Positions 10,509 to 21,809 of a stretch of DNA of 64,000 bases are shown here, piece by piece. The notes beneath the pieces were generated by a model, which had not been told where the DNA came from, searched no databases, and worked only from the letters and a program-made list of their open reading frames with translations. The DNA is from Gemmatimonadota bacterium. Lineage in GTDB: Bacteria; Gemmatimonadota; Gemmatimonadetes; Gemmatimonadales; GWC2-71-9. Made by a program: the position numbers and the translations under genes. Where the stretch lies: positions 92,314 to 156,313 of the forward strand of contig QHUB01000009.1 of the NCBI GenBank assembly GCA_003221035.1, written 5' to 3'. Position 1 is the stretch's first letter; each line of letters starts with the position of its first letter.

Positions 10509-10535
10509 GTGACCCAGCCGTGACCGAGGTGTGAC
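10509..10535 (+). promoter_or_regulatory. Three GTGAC direct repeats at 11-bp spacing (candidate SARP operator)
   Basis: GTGAC occurs at 10509, 10520 and 10531, each followed by 6 bases, so the repeats fall exactly 11 bp apart on one face of the helix. SARP-family regulators are known to bind heptamer direct repeats with 11-bp periodicity. The repeats lie 41 bp before the start of the BTAD/SARP gene and 122 bp before the divergent cupin gene. Binding is inferred. Confidence 0.5.
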
Positions 10536-10575
10536 TTGGCCGCCTCCGGCGCCTCTGCGGCGGGCGGTTCAACGT

Positions 10576-12762
10576 ATGATCGAGTTGCGGACGCTGGGAG
10601 CGCTGGACCTGAAGGCGGCCGACGGACATCCGGTCCACTCGATCCTCGCCCAGCCGAAGCGACTCGCCCTGCTCGCGTATCTCGCCGCTCAGAATGATCA
10701 CGCTGCCCGTCGTGATTCTGTCGTGGCGTTGTTCTGGCCCGAGCTCGATACCGCACACGCCCGCGGGGCGCTCCGCCAATCGCTGCGCTTTCTCCGTCGC
10801 GAGTTGGGCGCCGGCATCCTCAATGGTCACGGTGACGAGGCGGTCGGCTTCGAGCCGGCGACGGTGTGGTGTGACGCACTCGCGTTCCAGCAAGCGTGTG
10901 CAGCCGGGGAGCCGGCGCGAGCGTTACAACTCTACTGCGGCGATTTCCTCGCCGACTTCTTCGTTACCGGTATATCCGCCGAGCTCGAGCGGTGGATCGA
11001 GAGCGAGCGCGTGCGCCTGCGCCGGCTGGCGGCTCGGGCGGCGGCGGAAGTGGCGCAGCGCGCCGAACGGGACGGTGATCTCGCGGCGGCGACGAACGCC
11101 GCGCGCCAGGCTGTCGCGTTCGATCTCGACGACGAGCCCGCCCTGGCGCGGCTTATCGAGTTGCTGGACCGATCCGGAGACCGGGCCGGTGCGCTGAACG
11201 CCTTCGAGACCTTCCGGTGCGGGTTGCTGAAGCAGTATGACGCGACGCCGTCGCCCGAGACTGACGCGCGTATGCAGGCGATTCGTGCGCGCCAGACGCC
11301 ATTTGCCGAGGCCGCGCCGCGGCCCGTCACGACGCCCCTCGCTCCGGCCCGACGTCTGCCGTGGCGACGCGCGTTGTCGCTCGTCGCCGGTGGCGCTGTG
11401 CCGGCGGTGATCGTCTGGTGGTTGGTCGGCTCCGGGACAGGCGCGAGCTCGGTCATGATTCTGCGCCTCAGCAACGCCACACGGGACACCACGCTCACGT
11501 ATTTGACCGTCGGGATGGCAGAGGGGGTGACCGCTGCACTGTCACATGTCCCCGGGCTTCGCGTGGCTGATCACGCGAACGACGTTCTCGCCTGGACGCT
11601 CCGAAGTCAGGGCGAGTCTCTGAGCCTTGCAGTCGAATTGCGGCATGGTCCCGCCGGCGCGCGGCGCTGGAGCCGAGAATTCCCCCTGTCGGCGTCGGGC
11701 GCCCTCGCGGTCGAGGGGCGCGTTGTCGGTGACGTCGTGCGGCAGCTTCGACCTCGCGCGGCCGACTCGATCGAGCTGCACCTGCATCGCACGACCACGA
11801 GCGCTGACGCGTACCTGCTCTACCTCCAAGGCAGGTACTTCCTGGACAGGCGCAGTTCAGAGTCCATTGCGCGCGCGCGCGGCCTGTTCGCCCAGGCCAT
11901 CGAGCGGGACCCTGTCTATGCGGCCGCATACGCCGGGCTGGGGCACTCGTACGTCGGACTCGCGTACTACTGGGTCATGCCGTCGCGCGAGGCATTCCCC
12001 CTGGCGGAGGCTGCGGCCCGCCGCGCGCTGCAGATCGACTCGACGCTTGGCCTCGCGTGGGCGGTCGTTGCCGAAGCGACGGCGCGCTACCATTGGCGCT
12101 GGGCTGCCGCCGAGCCGCTGTATCGCCGCGCGATCGCGCTCGATCCGAGCGACGCGGAGTCGCACCACCTCTTCGGCGTCTATCTGCGGACGCTCGGACG
12201 CTTCGAGGAGGCCGAGGCGGAGATGCGCGTTGCCATGGAGCTGGACCCGTTGACGCGCCATTTCGGGTACCAGCTGGCCCGGATCTTCGCGTGCGCGGGT
12301 CGTCCGGCGGACGCGGCCGCGGAGTTCGAGAAGCAATTGGCGATCGACTCGGTCTATCCACCGGCCCACTACGAGCTCGCAAAAGTCCTCGCCCGGCAGG
12401 GAGCATACGACGCGGCCATTAACGAGCTGGCGACGGGCGCGCGCCAGTGGGGCGACACCGCATACCCGCGTCTCGTCCAGGGGGACCGGGGCAATGACGG
12501 CTACACTGCCGCGCGCCGGCTCGGAGCCGCCCGGTCGCTCGAGCGCCTGCGCGTCCGCGCCCAACGCGGATACGTTCCGCCGGTCGCCTTCGCCCGCGAG
12601 TACATCCAGCTCGGCCGGCGCGAAGCGTCCTTGGCCTCGCTGCGACATGCATTCGACGTGCGGGATGTCACGCTGGCGACGACCAACTGCGACCCCGAGT
12701 ACGCTTCCTTTCGGGCTGACCCGCGCTACCTGGATCTCCGACGCCGCATGGGATTGCAGTAA
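10576..12762 (+). CDS. BTAD/SARP-type transcriptional regulator with membrane segment and TPRs
   Basis: 728 residues. Domains in order: an N-terminal winged-helix DNA-binding region (starting MIELRTLGALDL, to about 95), a bacterial transcriptional activation domain (about 100-240), one hydrophobic segment (LSLVAGGAVPAVIVWWLVG, about 268-286), an unassigned middle region, then TPRs (about 420-660). The membrane segment suggests an anchored regulator with TPRs outside the cytoplasm, or a signal-sensing C-terminus. The frame opens at 10531, but the ATG at 10576 begins the conserved first strand. The 11-bp repeats just upstream suggest autoregulation. Its target genes are unknown. Confidence 0.82.
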   Translation: MIELRTLGALDLKAADGHPVHSILAQPKRLALLAYLAAQNDHAARRDSVVALFWPELDTAHARGALRQSLRFLRRELGAGILNGHGDEAVGFEPATVWCDALAFQQACAAGEPARALQLYCGDFLADFFVTGISAELERWIESERVRLRRLAARAAAEVAQRAERDGDLAAATNAARQAVAFDLDDEPALARLIELLDRSGDRAGALNAFETFRCGLLKQYDATPSPETDARMQAIRARQTPFAEAAPRPVTTPLAPARRLPWRRALSLVAGGAVPAVIVWWLVGSGTGASSVMILRLSNATRDTTLTYLTVGMAEGVTAALSHVPGLRVADHANDVLAWTLRSQGESLSLAVELRHGPAGARRWSREFPLSASGALAVEGRVVGDVVRQLRPRAADSIELHLHRTTTSADAYLLYLQGRYFLDRRSSESIARARGLFAQAIERDPVYAAAYAGLGHSYVGLAYYWVMPSREAFPLAEAAARRALQIDSTLGLAWAVVAEATARYHWRWAAAEPLYRRAIALDPSDAESHHLFGVYLRTLGRFEEAEAEMRVAMELDPLTRHFGYQLARIFACAGRPADAAAEFEKQLAIDSVYPPAHYELAKVLARQGAYDAAINELATGARQWGDTAYPRLVQGDRGNDGYTAARRLGAARSLERLRVRAQRGYVPPVAFAREYIQLGRREASLASLRHAFDVRDVTLATTNCDPEYASFRADPRYLDLRRRMGLQ

Positions 12763-12872
12763 AGGGATCTTCGCCGCGTGGTCGAGGTACTTGAAGCCGC
12801 TGCGGCACTGGCCCGCATTCCGTGCGGGAGCTGCAGAAGTCCAAGAAGTGTCACGGGGCTACGGGAGGCAGC

Positions 12873-13433
12873 ATGCGAGTGCGCGCGATACTCACCGGTC
12901 TCACTCTGTTCAGCGGCGCTGCCGCTCCGCTCCCGGCGCAGGCGTCGAAGCCGGATACACCCGAAGCAGTGGTCGAGCGCTACGTGTCGGCGATGCGTAA
13001 GCGCGACTGGAATGGCATGGCGGCCCTCATGGATCCGCAGGCCCTTGCCAAGTTTCGCGGGTTGATGGCAATGGCGGCGAAATCGGACAAGGCAGCGCCG
13101 CTTCGCGACCAGCTCTTCGGCGGGGCGACAGCGAACCAGCTCGACAGCCTGAGTGATCGGGAATTCTTCGCCCGGTTTCTCGCCGCCGCCATGTCGCAGG
13201 ATCCCGCCGTGCAGTCCATGATGGACAGCACGAGCGTCAAGGTGATCGGCCACGTGGAAGAGGCACCCAATCTCGTCCACGTTGTCTACACCATGCAGCT
13301 CAGTCTTGGGCAAGTGCGGGTCAGCAAGCCGGACGTCCTGACTCTGCGGCGGACGGGGAATACCTGGTTAGCCCTGCTCCGGGCCGATCTGGAAGTCATG
13401 GCCGCCGCGCTTCGGCAGCAATTCGGCTCCTAG
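12873..13433 (+). CDS. Secreted SnoaL/NTF2-like protein of unknown function
   Basis: 186 residues with a cleavable signal peptide (AAPLPAQA). It then has PEAVVERYVSAMRKRDWNGM, an opening typical of NTF2/SnoaL-like folds, which often act as small-ligand pockets or modules in secreted proteins. No catalytic residues can be assigned. The ATG at 12873 is preceded by GGGAGG. The frame extends upstream to 12822, where the translated KSKKCHGA resembles a SEC-C tail; that is treated as a relic, not part of this gene. A hairpin follows the stop. Confidence 0.65.
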   Translation: MRVRAILTGLTLFSGAAAPLPAQASKPDTPEAVVERYVSAMRKRDWNGMAALMDPQALAKFRGLMAMAAKSDKAAPLRDQLFGGATANQLDSLSDREFFARFLAAAMSQDPAVQSMMDSTSVKVIGHVEEAPNLVHVVYTMQLSLGQVRVSKPDVLTLRRTGNTWLALLRADLEVMAAALRQQFGS

Positions 13434-13462
13434 CCGCGCGACTTTCGGTACCACCGTCCGGG

Positions 13463-13490
13463 GCGGCATGGCTACTGTAAGCCATGCCGC
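13463..13490 (+). terminator. Hairpin overlapping the radC start codon
   Basis: A perfect 11-bp stem (13463-13473 with 13480-13490) and 6-nt loop. It is placed as a terminator for the preceding gene, but the right arm contains the radC ATG (13484-13486). The trailing sequence (TTCGCCTTT) is only moderately T-rich. It could terminate, attenuate or occlude initiation. Confidence 0.55.
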
Positions 13491-14173
13491 TTCGCCTTTC
13501 CGAGCACCTCGAACACGACCGGCCCCGCGAGCGCTTCTGGGCCGTCGGCCCCGGCGCGTTGACGGGGCAGGAGCTCCTGGCCATTCTCTTAGGAACAGGC
13601 ACTCGTGGGCAGGACGCCCTCGCGGTTGCAGCGGAAATCCTCGCCCGCGGGGATGGCTCGCTGCGACGCCTCGTTACGAGACCCTGGGCAGAACTGGCGC
13701 GTATCCCAGGGGTAGGTCGAACCAAGGCGGCCCGTCTCGCGGCGGCGATCGAGTTGGGGCGCCGCGTGGGGCTGGAGCTCGACCCGCCGCCCGAACGGAT
13801 CCGGGGTCCCGCGGATGTGCAGCGGTATTATGCGTTGCGGCTGCGCGACTTAGCTGTCGAGGAGTTCCATGTCCTCGCCCTGGGGAGTCAGAGTCAGATC
13901 CTGGCGGACTTGCTCATTACCCGGGGCATTCTGAATAGCTCACTGGTGCACCCGCGCGAGGTGTTTCGCGCGGCCATTGCGGAAGCCGCCGCAGGCATCA
14001 TTGTCGTACATAATCATCCGAGCGGAGACCCTACACCCTCGGCGGACGATCGGGCGGTGACGCGGCAGCTGGTCGATGCGGGACGATTGCTCGATATCCC
14101 GGTGTACGACCATGTCATCCTTGGCGGTGGAGGCGAGCGGTTCGTGAGTTTCGCGGAGGCTGGACTGTTGTGA
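13484..14173 (+). CDS. radC: RadC-family JAB-domain protein
   Basis: 229 residues, standard RadC length. An N-terminal helix-hairpin-helix region (ELARIPGVGRTKAARLAAAI) is followed by a JAB/MPN-like domain with the metal-site motif HNHPSGDPTPSADD (His-x-His...Asp). Once linked to DNA repair, the family's true role is unresolved; it is often considered a predicted nuclease or peptidase. The start codon lies in a hairpin arm, but the next residues (HDRPRERF) match the family N-terminus. The TGA overlaps the GTG of the next gene. Confidence 0.92.
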   Translation: MPLRLSEHLEHDRPRERFWAVGPGALTGQELLAILLGTGTRGQDALAVAAEILARGDGSLRRLVTRPWAELARIPGVGRTKAARLAAAIELGRRVGLELDPPPERIRGPADVQRYYALRLRDLAVEEFHVLALGSQSQILADLLITRGILNSSLVHPREVFRAAIAEAAAGIIVVHNHPSGDPTPSADDRAVTRQLVDAGRLLDIPVYDHVILGGGGERFVSFAEAGLL

Positions 14174-16362
14174 CGAGCACGGCAGGCGCGCCGATTCTGG
14201 CCCCGGAGTTGGCGAAGGCGGTCGCGGCGCAGCACGACCGGCTCGACCTCGCCGTGCTGTCGCGCGCCTATCAGATGAGCGCGCAGGCGCACCATGGGCA
14301 GAAGCGCCTCTCCGGCGACGACTACGTATCGCATAGCGTCGCGGTCGCCACCATCCTGGCCGAGCAACAGATGGACACCACGACGATCGCGGCGGCGTTG
14401 CTGCACGACGTCGTCGAAGACTCCGACGTCACGCTTGACCGCCTGCGCAAGGACTTCGGGAACGAGGTCGCCGATCTCGTCGATGGCCTGACCAAGATCA
14501 AGGCGCTGACCTTCCGTTCGACCGCCGAGGAGCAGGCCGAGAACTATCGCAAGCTGCTGATGTCGGTGGCGCGCGATGCGCGCGTCATCATCATCAAGCT
14601 CGCCGACCGGCTCCACAACATGCGCACGCTCGATCCGCTGCCCGCGGAGAAGCGGCGGCGGATCGCCCAGGAGACGCGCGAGTTGTACGCCCCGCTCGCC
14701 CACCGCTTCGGGATGGCCGGTGTGAAGGCCGAGCTCGAGGATCTCGCGTTCAAGTATCTGGAGCCCGACGACTACAAGCAGCTGGCGCGGCAGGTGAAGG
14801 CGCGGCGCGTCGAGCGCGATCGCACGATCGAGCGGATGCGCGCGCCGCTCGCCGACGAGCTGCGCCGTGCTGGAATCGTGGGTTGGGACATCGTCGGGCG
14901 GCCCAAGAACGTGTGGTCGATCTTCAAGAAGATGAAGAAGCGCGGCAAGCCGTTCGAGGAGATTTACGATCTCCTGGCGGTCCGTGTGCTCGTCAATAGC
15001 ATCACCGACTGCTACCACGTGCTGGGCATCATTCACCACACGTGGACGCCGCTGCAGGAGCGGATCAAGGACTATATCGCGAGCCCCAAGTCGAACGGCT
15101 ATCAGTCGCTGCACACCACCGTCTTTGGGCCTGGCGGACAGCTCTATGAGATCCAGATCCGCACGCGCGACATGCACCGCACGGCCGAATACGGTATCGC
15201 CGCCCACTGGCTGTACAAGGAAAACGGCAAGGGCGCCGACGAGCTGGATCACCACCTCTCGTGGTTCCGGCAATTGATCGAGCTTCAGCAGGACGCGCAC
15301 ACTCCCGAGGAATTCCTCGAGTTCCTCAAGATCGACCTCTATCAGGACGAGATCTTCGTTTTCACGCCGCGGGGCGATGTGAAGCGGCTCCCCAAGGGCG
15401 CGACGCCCATCGACTTCGCGTTCATGGTGCACACCGAAGTCGGCCAGCACTGCAACGGCGCGCGCGTGAACGGCCGGATTTCACCGCTGCACCGGCCGCT
15501 GCGCAACGGCGACACGATCGAGGTGCTCACCAGCGCGCAGGCGAAGCCGTCGCGCGACTGGCTGGCGCATGTCCAGACGGGCCGGGCCCGCCAGAAAATC
15601 CGTCAATGGATCAAGCAGGAGGAGCACGAGCGCAGCGTCACGCTCGGGCGCGAGATTCTCGCGCGCGAAGTGCGGCGCCGCCGGCTCGATGCGCCCGCGC
15701 CGGAGCAGCTCGCGCGGGCCGCGGACACGCTATCGCTGGGCGAGGCGGAGCAGGTGGAAGCCTCGATCGGCCGGGGCGACGTCCAGCTCGGCCAGGTGAT
15801 GAAAGCGCTGTACCCGGACCTGCCGGCCGAGGAAACGCAGGCGCCGCCCAAAACGACGGGCTTCGGCCGCGTCATCGAACGGCTGCGACTCGGTCGCGGC
15901 GTCAAGATTCACGGCGTCGAAGGGCTGATGGTCCGGTACGCGCAGTGTTGTCAGCCCGTGCCCGGTGATCCCGTGGTGGGGTACGTGACGCAGGGCCGCG
16001 GCATCTCGATCCACCGCAACGACTGCCCCAACCTCCTGACACTGTCCGGCGACGAGGAGCGGCGCGTCGAGATCGACTGGCGCGAGGTCGAAGGGCAGAC
16101 GGTCGAGGTCCGGCTGGGCGTCAGCGGCGAGGATCGGCGCGGGCTGTACGCGGACATCTGCGAAGCGATCAGCGGCACCGGCACGAACATCAAGAGTGCG
16201 GAGCTGGCGTCGAAGGACGGTGTGGTGTTCGGCTCGATCCGGGTCGAGGTCGAGAACCAGACCCATTTGAACAAGGTCCTGAAGGCGGTCCGCAAGGTGA
16301 AGGGTGTGACCGAAATTGCGCGACGGGATTCGAGCGGCCCGGCAGAAGTCGTCGTCGGTTAG
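14170..16362 (+). CDS. rsh: RelA/SpoT-type (p)ppGpp synthetase/hydrolase
   Basis: 730 residues, a full-length RSH controlling the stringent response. It has an HD hydrolase domain ([15 protein letters not shown], then [10 protein letters not shown], about 35-150) and a synthetase domain ([50 protein letters not shown]). A TGS domain follows ([20 protein letters not shown]), then a C-terminal ACT domain. The intact HD motif suggests that hydrolase activity is retained, so the protein is probably bifunctional rather than RelA-like. The GTG at 14170 overlaps the radC stop. Confidence 0.93.
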   Translation: MTSTAGAPILAPELAKAVAAQHDRLDLAVLSRAYQMSAQAHHGQKRLSGDDYVSHSVAVATILAEQQMDTTTIAAALLHDVVEDSDVTLDRLRKDFGNEVADLVDGLTKIKALTFRSTAEEQAENYRKLLMSVARDARVIIIKLADRLHNMRTLDPLPAEKRRRIAQETRELYAPLAHRFGMAGVKAELEDLAFKYLEPDDYKQLARQVKARRVERDRTIERMRAPLADELRRAGIVGWDIVGRPKNVWSIFKKMKKRGKPFEEIYDLLAVRVLVNSITDCYHVLGIIHHTWTPLQERIKDYIASPKSNGYQSLHTTVFGPGGQLYEIQIRTRDMHRTAEYGIAAHWLYKENGKGADELDHHLSWFRQLIELQQDAHTPEEFLEFLKIDLYQDEIFVFTPRGDVKRLPKGATPIDFAFMVHTEVGQHCNGARVNGRISPLHRPLRNGDTIEVLTSAQAKPSRDWLAHVQTGRARQKIRQWIKQEEHERSVTLGREILAREVRRRRLDAPAPEQLARAADTLSLGEAEQVEASIGRGDVQLGQVMKALYPDLPAEETQAPPKTTGFGRVIERLRLGRGVKIHGVEGLMVRYAQCCQPVPGDPVVGYVTQGRGISIHRNDCPNLLTLSGDEERRVEIDWREVEGQTVEVRLGVSGEDRRGLYADICEAISGTGTNIKSAELASKDGVVFGSIRVEVENQTHLNKVLKAVRKVKGVTEIARRDSSGPAEVVVG

Positions 16363-16373
16363 GTTTCGCTCCT

Positions 16374-18383
<2,010 letters not shown>

Positions 18384-18755
18384 GGACGTCGGCGCCCAGC
18401 TCCGTGCTCCAGTCGTAATCGGGCTGTCCGGAGAGCTGGGGACCGGCAAGACCACGCTGGTCCAGGCCATCTGCCGCGGCCTGGGCGCGAAGGCCCGCGC
18501 CACCAGTCCCACCTATGCGCTCGTCCATCATTACAACACGGGCGCCACGCCGGTCTATCACGTCGACTGCTACCGCCTGCGCCATCCCGACGAAGCGCGC
18601 GACTTGGGCTTGGAAGATATGGTTCGCGAACGCGCGATCATTCTGATCGAATGGCCCGAGCGCGCGGGGGCCTGGGTACCGCCGCTGGATCGACATTTCC
18701 GGCTCTTCTACGACGGTGATCCGGCGCGCCGCATCGTGGAGGAAATGGCGATCGC

Positions 18756-19466
18756 GTGACCACGCATTGGCTCGCAATCGACACGGCAACGGATCTGGCG
18801 AGTGTGGCGGTTTCCACTCCCGACCGCATTGTCACGCAGTCAATCGGGGGCGCGCGACAGCATGCGGCGCAGATCGTGCCGCTCATTCATGAAGTGCTCT
18901 CGACCGCGCATCTTTCACTCGAGCAGATCCGCGGGATCGTAGTCGGCGACGGGCCTGGAAGCTTTACCGGTTTGCGGATCGGGTGGGCAGCGGCCAAGGG
19001 CCTCATCCAGCAGCGGCGCGTGCCCATGCTGGCGATTCCTTCGCTCGTCGGCGCAGCGCACGCCGCACGCGTGAACGTGGTCGCGGCCTGTTATGATGCG
19101 TTACGCGGCCAGGTGTTCGGTGCGATCTACGCTTTTGCCACAGACAGCTTGGAGACCCTGGTCGCGCCGGAATTGTTTACGATCGCGCAGCTCGCGGCCG
19201 CATTCGCACGCCCACCCGATCTCGCGGTTGGAGACGGCGCGGAACGGTATCGCGCTGAAGTCTTGGCGTGGACGGGGAAGGAACCGCTGGGGCTCGACGC
19301 CCTGCCGCCCGTTGCCGCGTCACTGCTCACGCTCGCCCGCTACGACGGTGCGGGCCGCGCGCTGGACGATGCGGGCGTCGCCGAGCCCGTCTACGGGCGG
19401 CCCGCCGAGGCGCAGGTGAAATGGGAGATCCGTCACGGCCGCCCTCTTCCCAATTCGTCCCGCTAA
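18756..19466 (+). CDS. tsaB: TsaB, subunit of the t6A tRNA-modification complex
   Basis: 236 residues with the inactive ASKHA fold of TsaB: LAIDTATDLASVAV at the start and GDGPGSFTGLRIGWAAAKGL as signature. TsaB scaffolds TsaD. GTG start overlapping tsaE (GTGA). Its 3' end overlaps the region where rimI homology begins in another frame; see rimI. Confidence 0.9.
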   Translation: MTTHWLAIDTATDLASVAVSTPDRIVTQSIGGARQHAAQIVPLIHEVLSTAHLSLEQIRGIVVGDGPGSFTGLRIGWAAAKGLIQQRRVPMLAIPSLVGAAHAARVNVVAACYDALRGQVFGAIYAFATDSLETLVAPELFTIAQLAAAFARPPDLAVGDGAERYRAEVLAWTGKEPLGLDALPPVAASLLTLARYDGAGRALDDAGVAEPVYGRPAEAQVKWEIRHGRPLPNSSR

Positions 19467-19485
19467 GCTCAGCGACGTACCCGCG

Positions 19486-19878
19486 GTGCACGCGATCGAG
19501 CAGGAGGTGTTCAGCGATCCGTGGTCCACGCAGGACTTCCGCGACTGCGTCACGTTTGCGCTCTTTCTCGTCGCCGAAGCAGAGGGCGAGCGGATCGCCG
19601 GGTATATCGTCGCGCTCGACGCCGCAGACGAAGGAGAGATCCTTAACCTCGCCGTCGCCGCCGCAGGCCGCCGTCGCGGCTTGGGACGGGCGCTCGTGGA
19701 GCAGACGCTGGAGGCGTTGCGGGCGCGCGGTGTGCGGCACGTCTACCTCGAGGTTCGCGAGTCGAACGCCTCAGCCCGCGCGCTTTATGCGTCCCTTGGG
19801 TTCTCGGAGGTGGGTCGACGCAAGGGGTATTACCGCCGACCCGTGGAGGACGCCATCGTCTTGAGACTTGATGCATAA
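19486..19878 (+). CDS. rimI: RimI-like GNAT N-acetyltransferase, unusual 5' end
   Basis: A GNAT acetyltransferase that in RimI acetylates ribosomal protein bS18; it commonly sits beside tsaB. The acetyl-CoA loop is RRRGLGRA, followed by VYLEVRESNASARALYASLG and GRRKGYY. The first canonical start is GTG at 19486, giving 130 residues, but the conserved first strand (IRPAKLSDVPAV) is encoded just upstream from 19453, still in this frame and overlapping tsaB. No ATG, GTG or TTG exists between the in-frame stop at 19417 and 19486. The true product may start at ATT (19453), come from frameshifting out of tsaB, or be truncated. Confidence 0.85.
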   Translation: MHAIEQEVFSDPWSTQDFRDCVTFALFLVAEAEGERIAGYIVALDAADEGEILNLAVAAAGRRRGLGRALVEQTLEALRARGVRHVYLEVRESNASARALYASLGFSEVGRRKGYYRRPVEDAIVLRLDA

Positions 19879-19882
19879 CTTT

Positions 19883-19899
19883 GATACGAGTGGCGTATC
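19883..19899 (+). other. Small inverted repeat upstream of the ssb promoter
   Basis: GATACG and CGTATC form a perfect 6-bp inverted repeat around a 5-nt loop, followed by TTTGATT. It lies just after rimI and before the ssb promoter. It could be a weak terminator or an operator. Confidence 0.35.
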
Positions 19900-19904
19900 T
19901 TTGA

Positions 19905-19933
19905 TTGACAGAACGACTTGCGAATTATATAGT
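19905..19933 (+). promoter_or_regulatory. Sigma70-type promoter for ssb
   Basis: TTGACA (19905-19910), a 17-bp spacer, then TATAGT (19928-19933). This is a near-perfect housekeeping promoter, the clearest in the window. The expected start site is near 19940, giving a leader of about 38 nt with GGAGG before the ssb GTG. Confidence 0.8.
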
Positions 19934-19977
19934 GTTGGGCACCCTTGGACCACACCCGCTGATCGCCGGAGGTTGTT

Positions 19978-20466
19978 GTGAGCCGCAGTCTCAATAAGGT
20001 CATTCTGATCGGGAACTTGGGTGCCGATCCCGAGGTGCGTAGCACGAATAACGGCTCCCGCGTGGCCACGTTGTCGGTCGCAACGAGCAGGCAGTGGAAA
20101 GGCAACGGGGGGGAGAAGCAGGAAAAGACGGAGTGGCATAGGGTTATCTGCTGGAATAACAAGGGTGCCGGTGGGGGCCTGGCGGATGTCGCCGAGAAGT
20201 ACCTGAAGAAGGGCGACAAGGTCTACGTCGAGGGCCGGATCGAGTACCGGACCTGGGAAGATCGGGAGAAGCAGACGCGCTATGTCACGGAGATCATCGC
20301 GCGCGAGTTGATCATGTTGGGTTCGAAAGGCGGAGCCCCCGCCGCGACGGTGGGAGCGGGAGCCGCAAAGGGTGCCGCGGAAGTCGGCGGCAAGACAGGA
20401 GCCCCAGAGTCGCTCGACGCGTTCCCGGAGGCGCTGGATGAGGAGGACGACGATCTGCCGTTCTAG
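19978..20466 (+). CDS. ssb: Single-stranded DNA-binding protein
   Basis: Coats single-stranded DNA in replication, recombination and repair. 162 residues. The OB-fold core runs from MSRSLNKVILIGNLGADPEV to about residue 115 (KVYVEGRIEYRTWED). A Gly/Ala-rich linker follows, then the acidic tip DEEDDDLPF that recruits partner proteins. The GTG at 19978 has GGAGG upstream and its own strong promoter. The LysM gene starts inside its last codons. Confidence 0.96.
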   Translation: MSRSLNKVILIGNLGADPEVRSTNNGSRVATLSVATSRQWKGNGGEKQEKTEWHRVICWNNKGAGGGLADVAEKYLKKGDKVYVEGRIEYRTWEDREKQTRYVTEIIARELIMLGSKGGAPAATVGAGAAKGAAEVGGKTGAPESLDAFPEALDEEDDDLPF

Positions 20467-21757
20467 TCGCGCCGCAGTACTAGCCCTGGCGGCGTTGCCG
20501 CTGCTGTGGCGCGTCCTGCCGGCCCAGGATACCACCAAGACACGGGACACCACGCAGGCGGTCCAACCTCAGGACACGACACAAGCGGCCGCCGCTTTCC
20601 AGGGGCAGGTTCCCAGCAGTCATACCGTTTCTCGCGGTGAGACCCTCTGGTCCATCGCACAGATGTATTTCAACGATCCGCTCCTCTGGCCGGAGATCTA
20701 CCGGCTCAACACCGCCGTCATCGAAGACCCGCACTGGATCTATCCGGGTGAGATCCTGAACCTGTCGGAGATGGCAACGCTGGCGCAGGGCGGTGATACC
20801 CTCACGGCGGTGCCGCAGGACACGACGTCCGCTGCCGCCGACACCGCGGTGCGCGCGGCGCCGGGTGACACGATCGCCGCGCTGGTGCCAGTCGATACCG
20901 CGGCCCCTGCGCCCGTCGACACAATTCCGGCCGACACGACGCAGTTGGTGGTCGAGGCTCCGCCCCCGAACCTCACCGAAAGCAATGAGACGATCTTCGA
21001 CCGGCGACGCACGAACCAGCAGGTGGTGCAGGACGTGCTGCGCTCGTACATCCATCAGCCTTATCGTCCCGTCCGTGCCGGCGAGTTCTACGCCGCCGGA
21101 TTCCTCAGTGAGGCCGAACGACTGCCCTGGGGCCAAGTGCTGGGTGCAACCGAGAAGCCGGCGATCCACCGGCTGTCGGAAAGCACCTCCGCTCACACGT
21201 TCGCGGAACTCGCGATCAAGCCGCCCCACAACGCGTCGTACCATGTCGGTGACTCCCTGCTGCTCGCGCGGCTCGATCCGGGACTCGAGACCGGAAACTG
21301 GGGCGACGTCGTGGTGCCGATCGGAATCGCGCGTGTGACCGCGATTGAGCAACAGGAGGTGCTGACGGAGGTCGTCGCGCAGTACGGGCGGATCCACGAG
21401 GGTCACGTCGCGATGCCGCTCGAACCGTTCCGCGACCCCGGACAGGTTCGTCCGACGCCGGTATCGGAGGGGCTCAAGGGCAAGCTGCTCCGGGCCCGCG
21501 ACCCGCATCCGATCGCCGGCGCGCAACAGTTCTTCTTCATCGATAAAGGCCGTCGCGACGGAGTCACCGTCGGCGACGTTTTCGAAGTGTACAAGCCGAG
21601 AGAAGATTACCCGGGCGGCGCATCGGAAGAGGTTCGGGGCGTGCTGATGATCGTGCATACGCGCGATCGCTCCGCCACAGGACTCTTGCTGAGAATCAAC
21701 AACCCCGCGCTGGATGATGGTCTGCCGGTACGACTGATCAAAAAGATGCCGTCCTGA
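20438..21757 (+). CDS. Secreted LysM-domain protein
   Basis: 439 residues. An N-terminal signal sequence (AAVLALAALPLLWRVLPAQ) is followed by a Thr/Gln-rich spacer and one LysM domain (HTVSRGETLWSIAQMYFNDP, to YPGEILNLSE) that probably binds peptidoglycan. Next is a long Asp/Thr/Ala/Pro spacer with repeated DTT and VDT motifs, and a C-terminal region of no recognised family (about 210-439). The ATG at 20438 overlaps ssb by 29 nt and gives a sensible signal peptide. A large hairpin follows the stop. Confidence 0.78.
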   Translation: MRRTTICRSSRAAVLALAALPLLWRVLPAQDTTKTRDTTQAVQPQDTTQAAAAFQGQVPSSHTVSRGETLWSIAQMYFNDPLLWPEIYRLNTAVIEDPHWIYPGEILNLSEMATLAQGGDTLTAVPQDTTSAAADTAVRAAPGDTIAALVPVDTAAPAPVDTIPADTTQLVVEAPPPNLTESNETIFDRRRTNQQVVQDVLRSYIHQPYRPVRAGEFYAAGFLSEAERLPWGQVLGATEKPAIHRLSESTSAHTFAELAIKPPHNASYHVGDSLLLARLDPGLETGNWGDVVVPIGIARVTAIEQQEVLTEVVAQYGRIHEGHVAMPLEPFRDPGQVRPTPVSEGLKGKLLRARDPHPIAGAQQFFFIDKGRRDGVTVGDVFEVYKPREDYPGGASEEVRGVLMIVHTRDRSATGLLLRINNPALDDGLPVRLIKKMPS

Positions 21758-21761
21758 TCGG

Positions 21762-21800
21762 CGGCCAGGCCCACCCCGCCCACGCTGGTGGGCCTGGCCG
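21762..21800 (+). terminator. 14-bp hairpin just before the hemX-like gene
   Basis: A perfect 14-bp stem (21762-21775 with 21787-21800) with an 11-nt loop, starting 4 nt after the LysM gene stop. There is no T-tract. The next gene's GTG (21810) is only 9 nt further on, so the structure may act as terminator, attenuator or translational switch. Confidence 0.6.
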
Positions 21801-21809
21801 GAATCTGCG

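Noticed and set aside
14014..15450. Long minus-strand open frame (478 codons) opposite the RSH gene
   Set aside because: Antisense shadow of GC-rich coding DNA; no domain signature, and the plus strand encodes a clear RSH.
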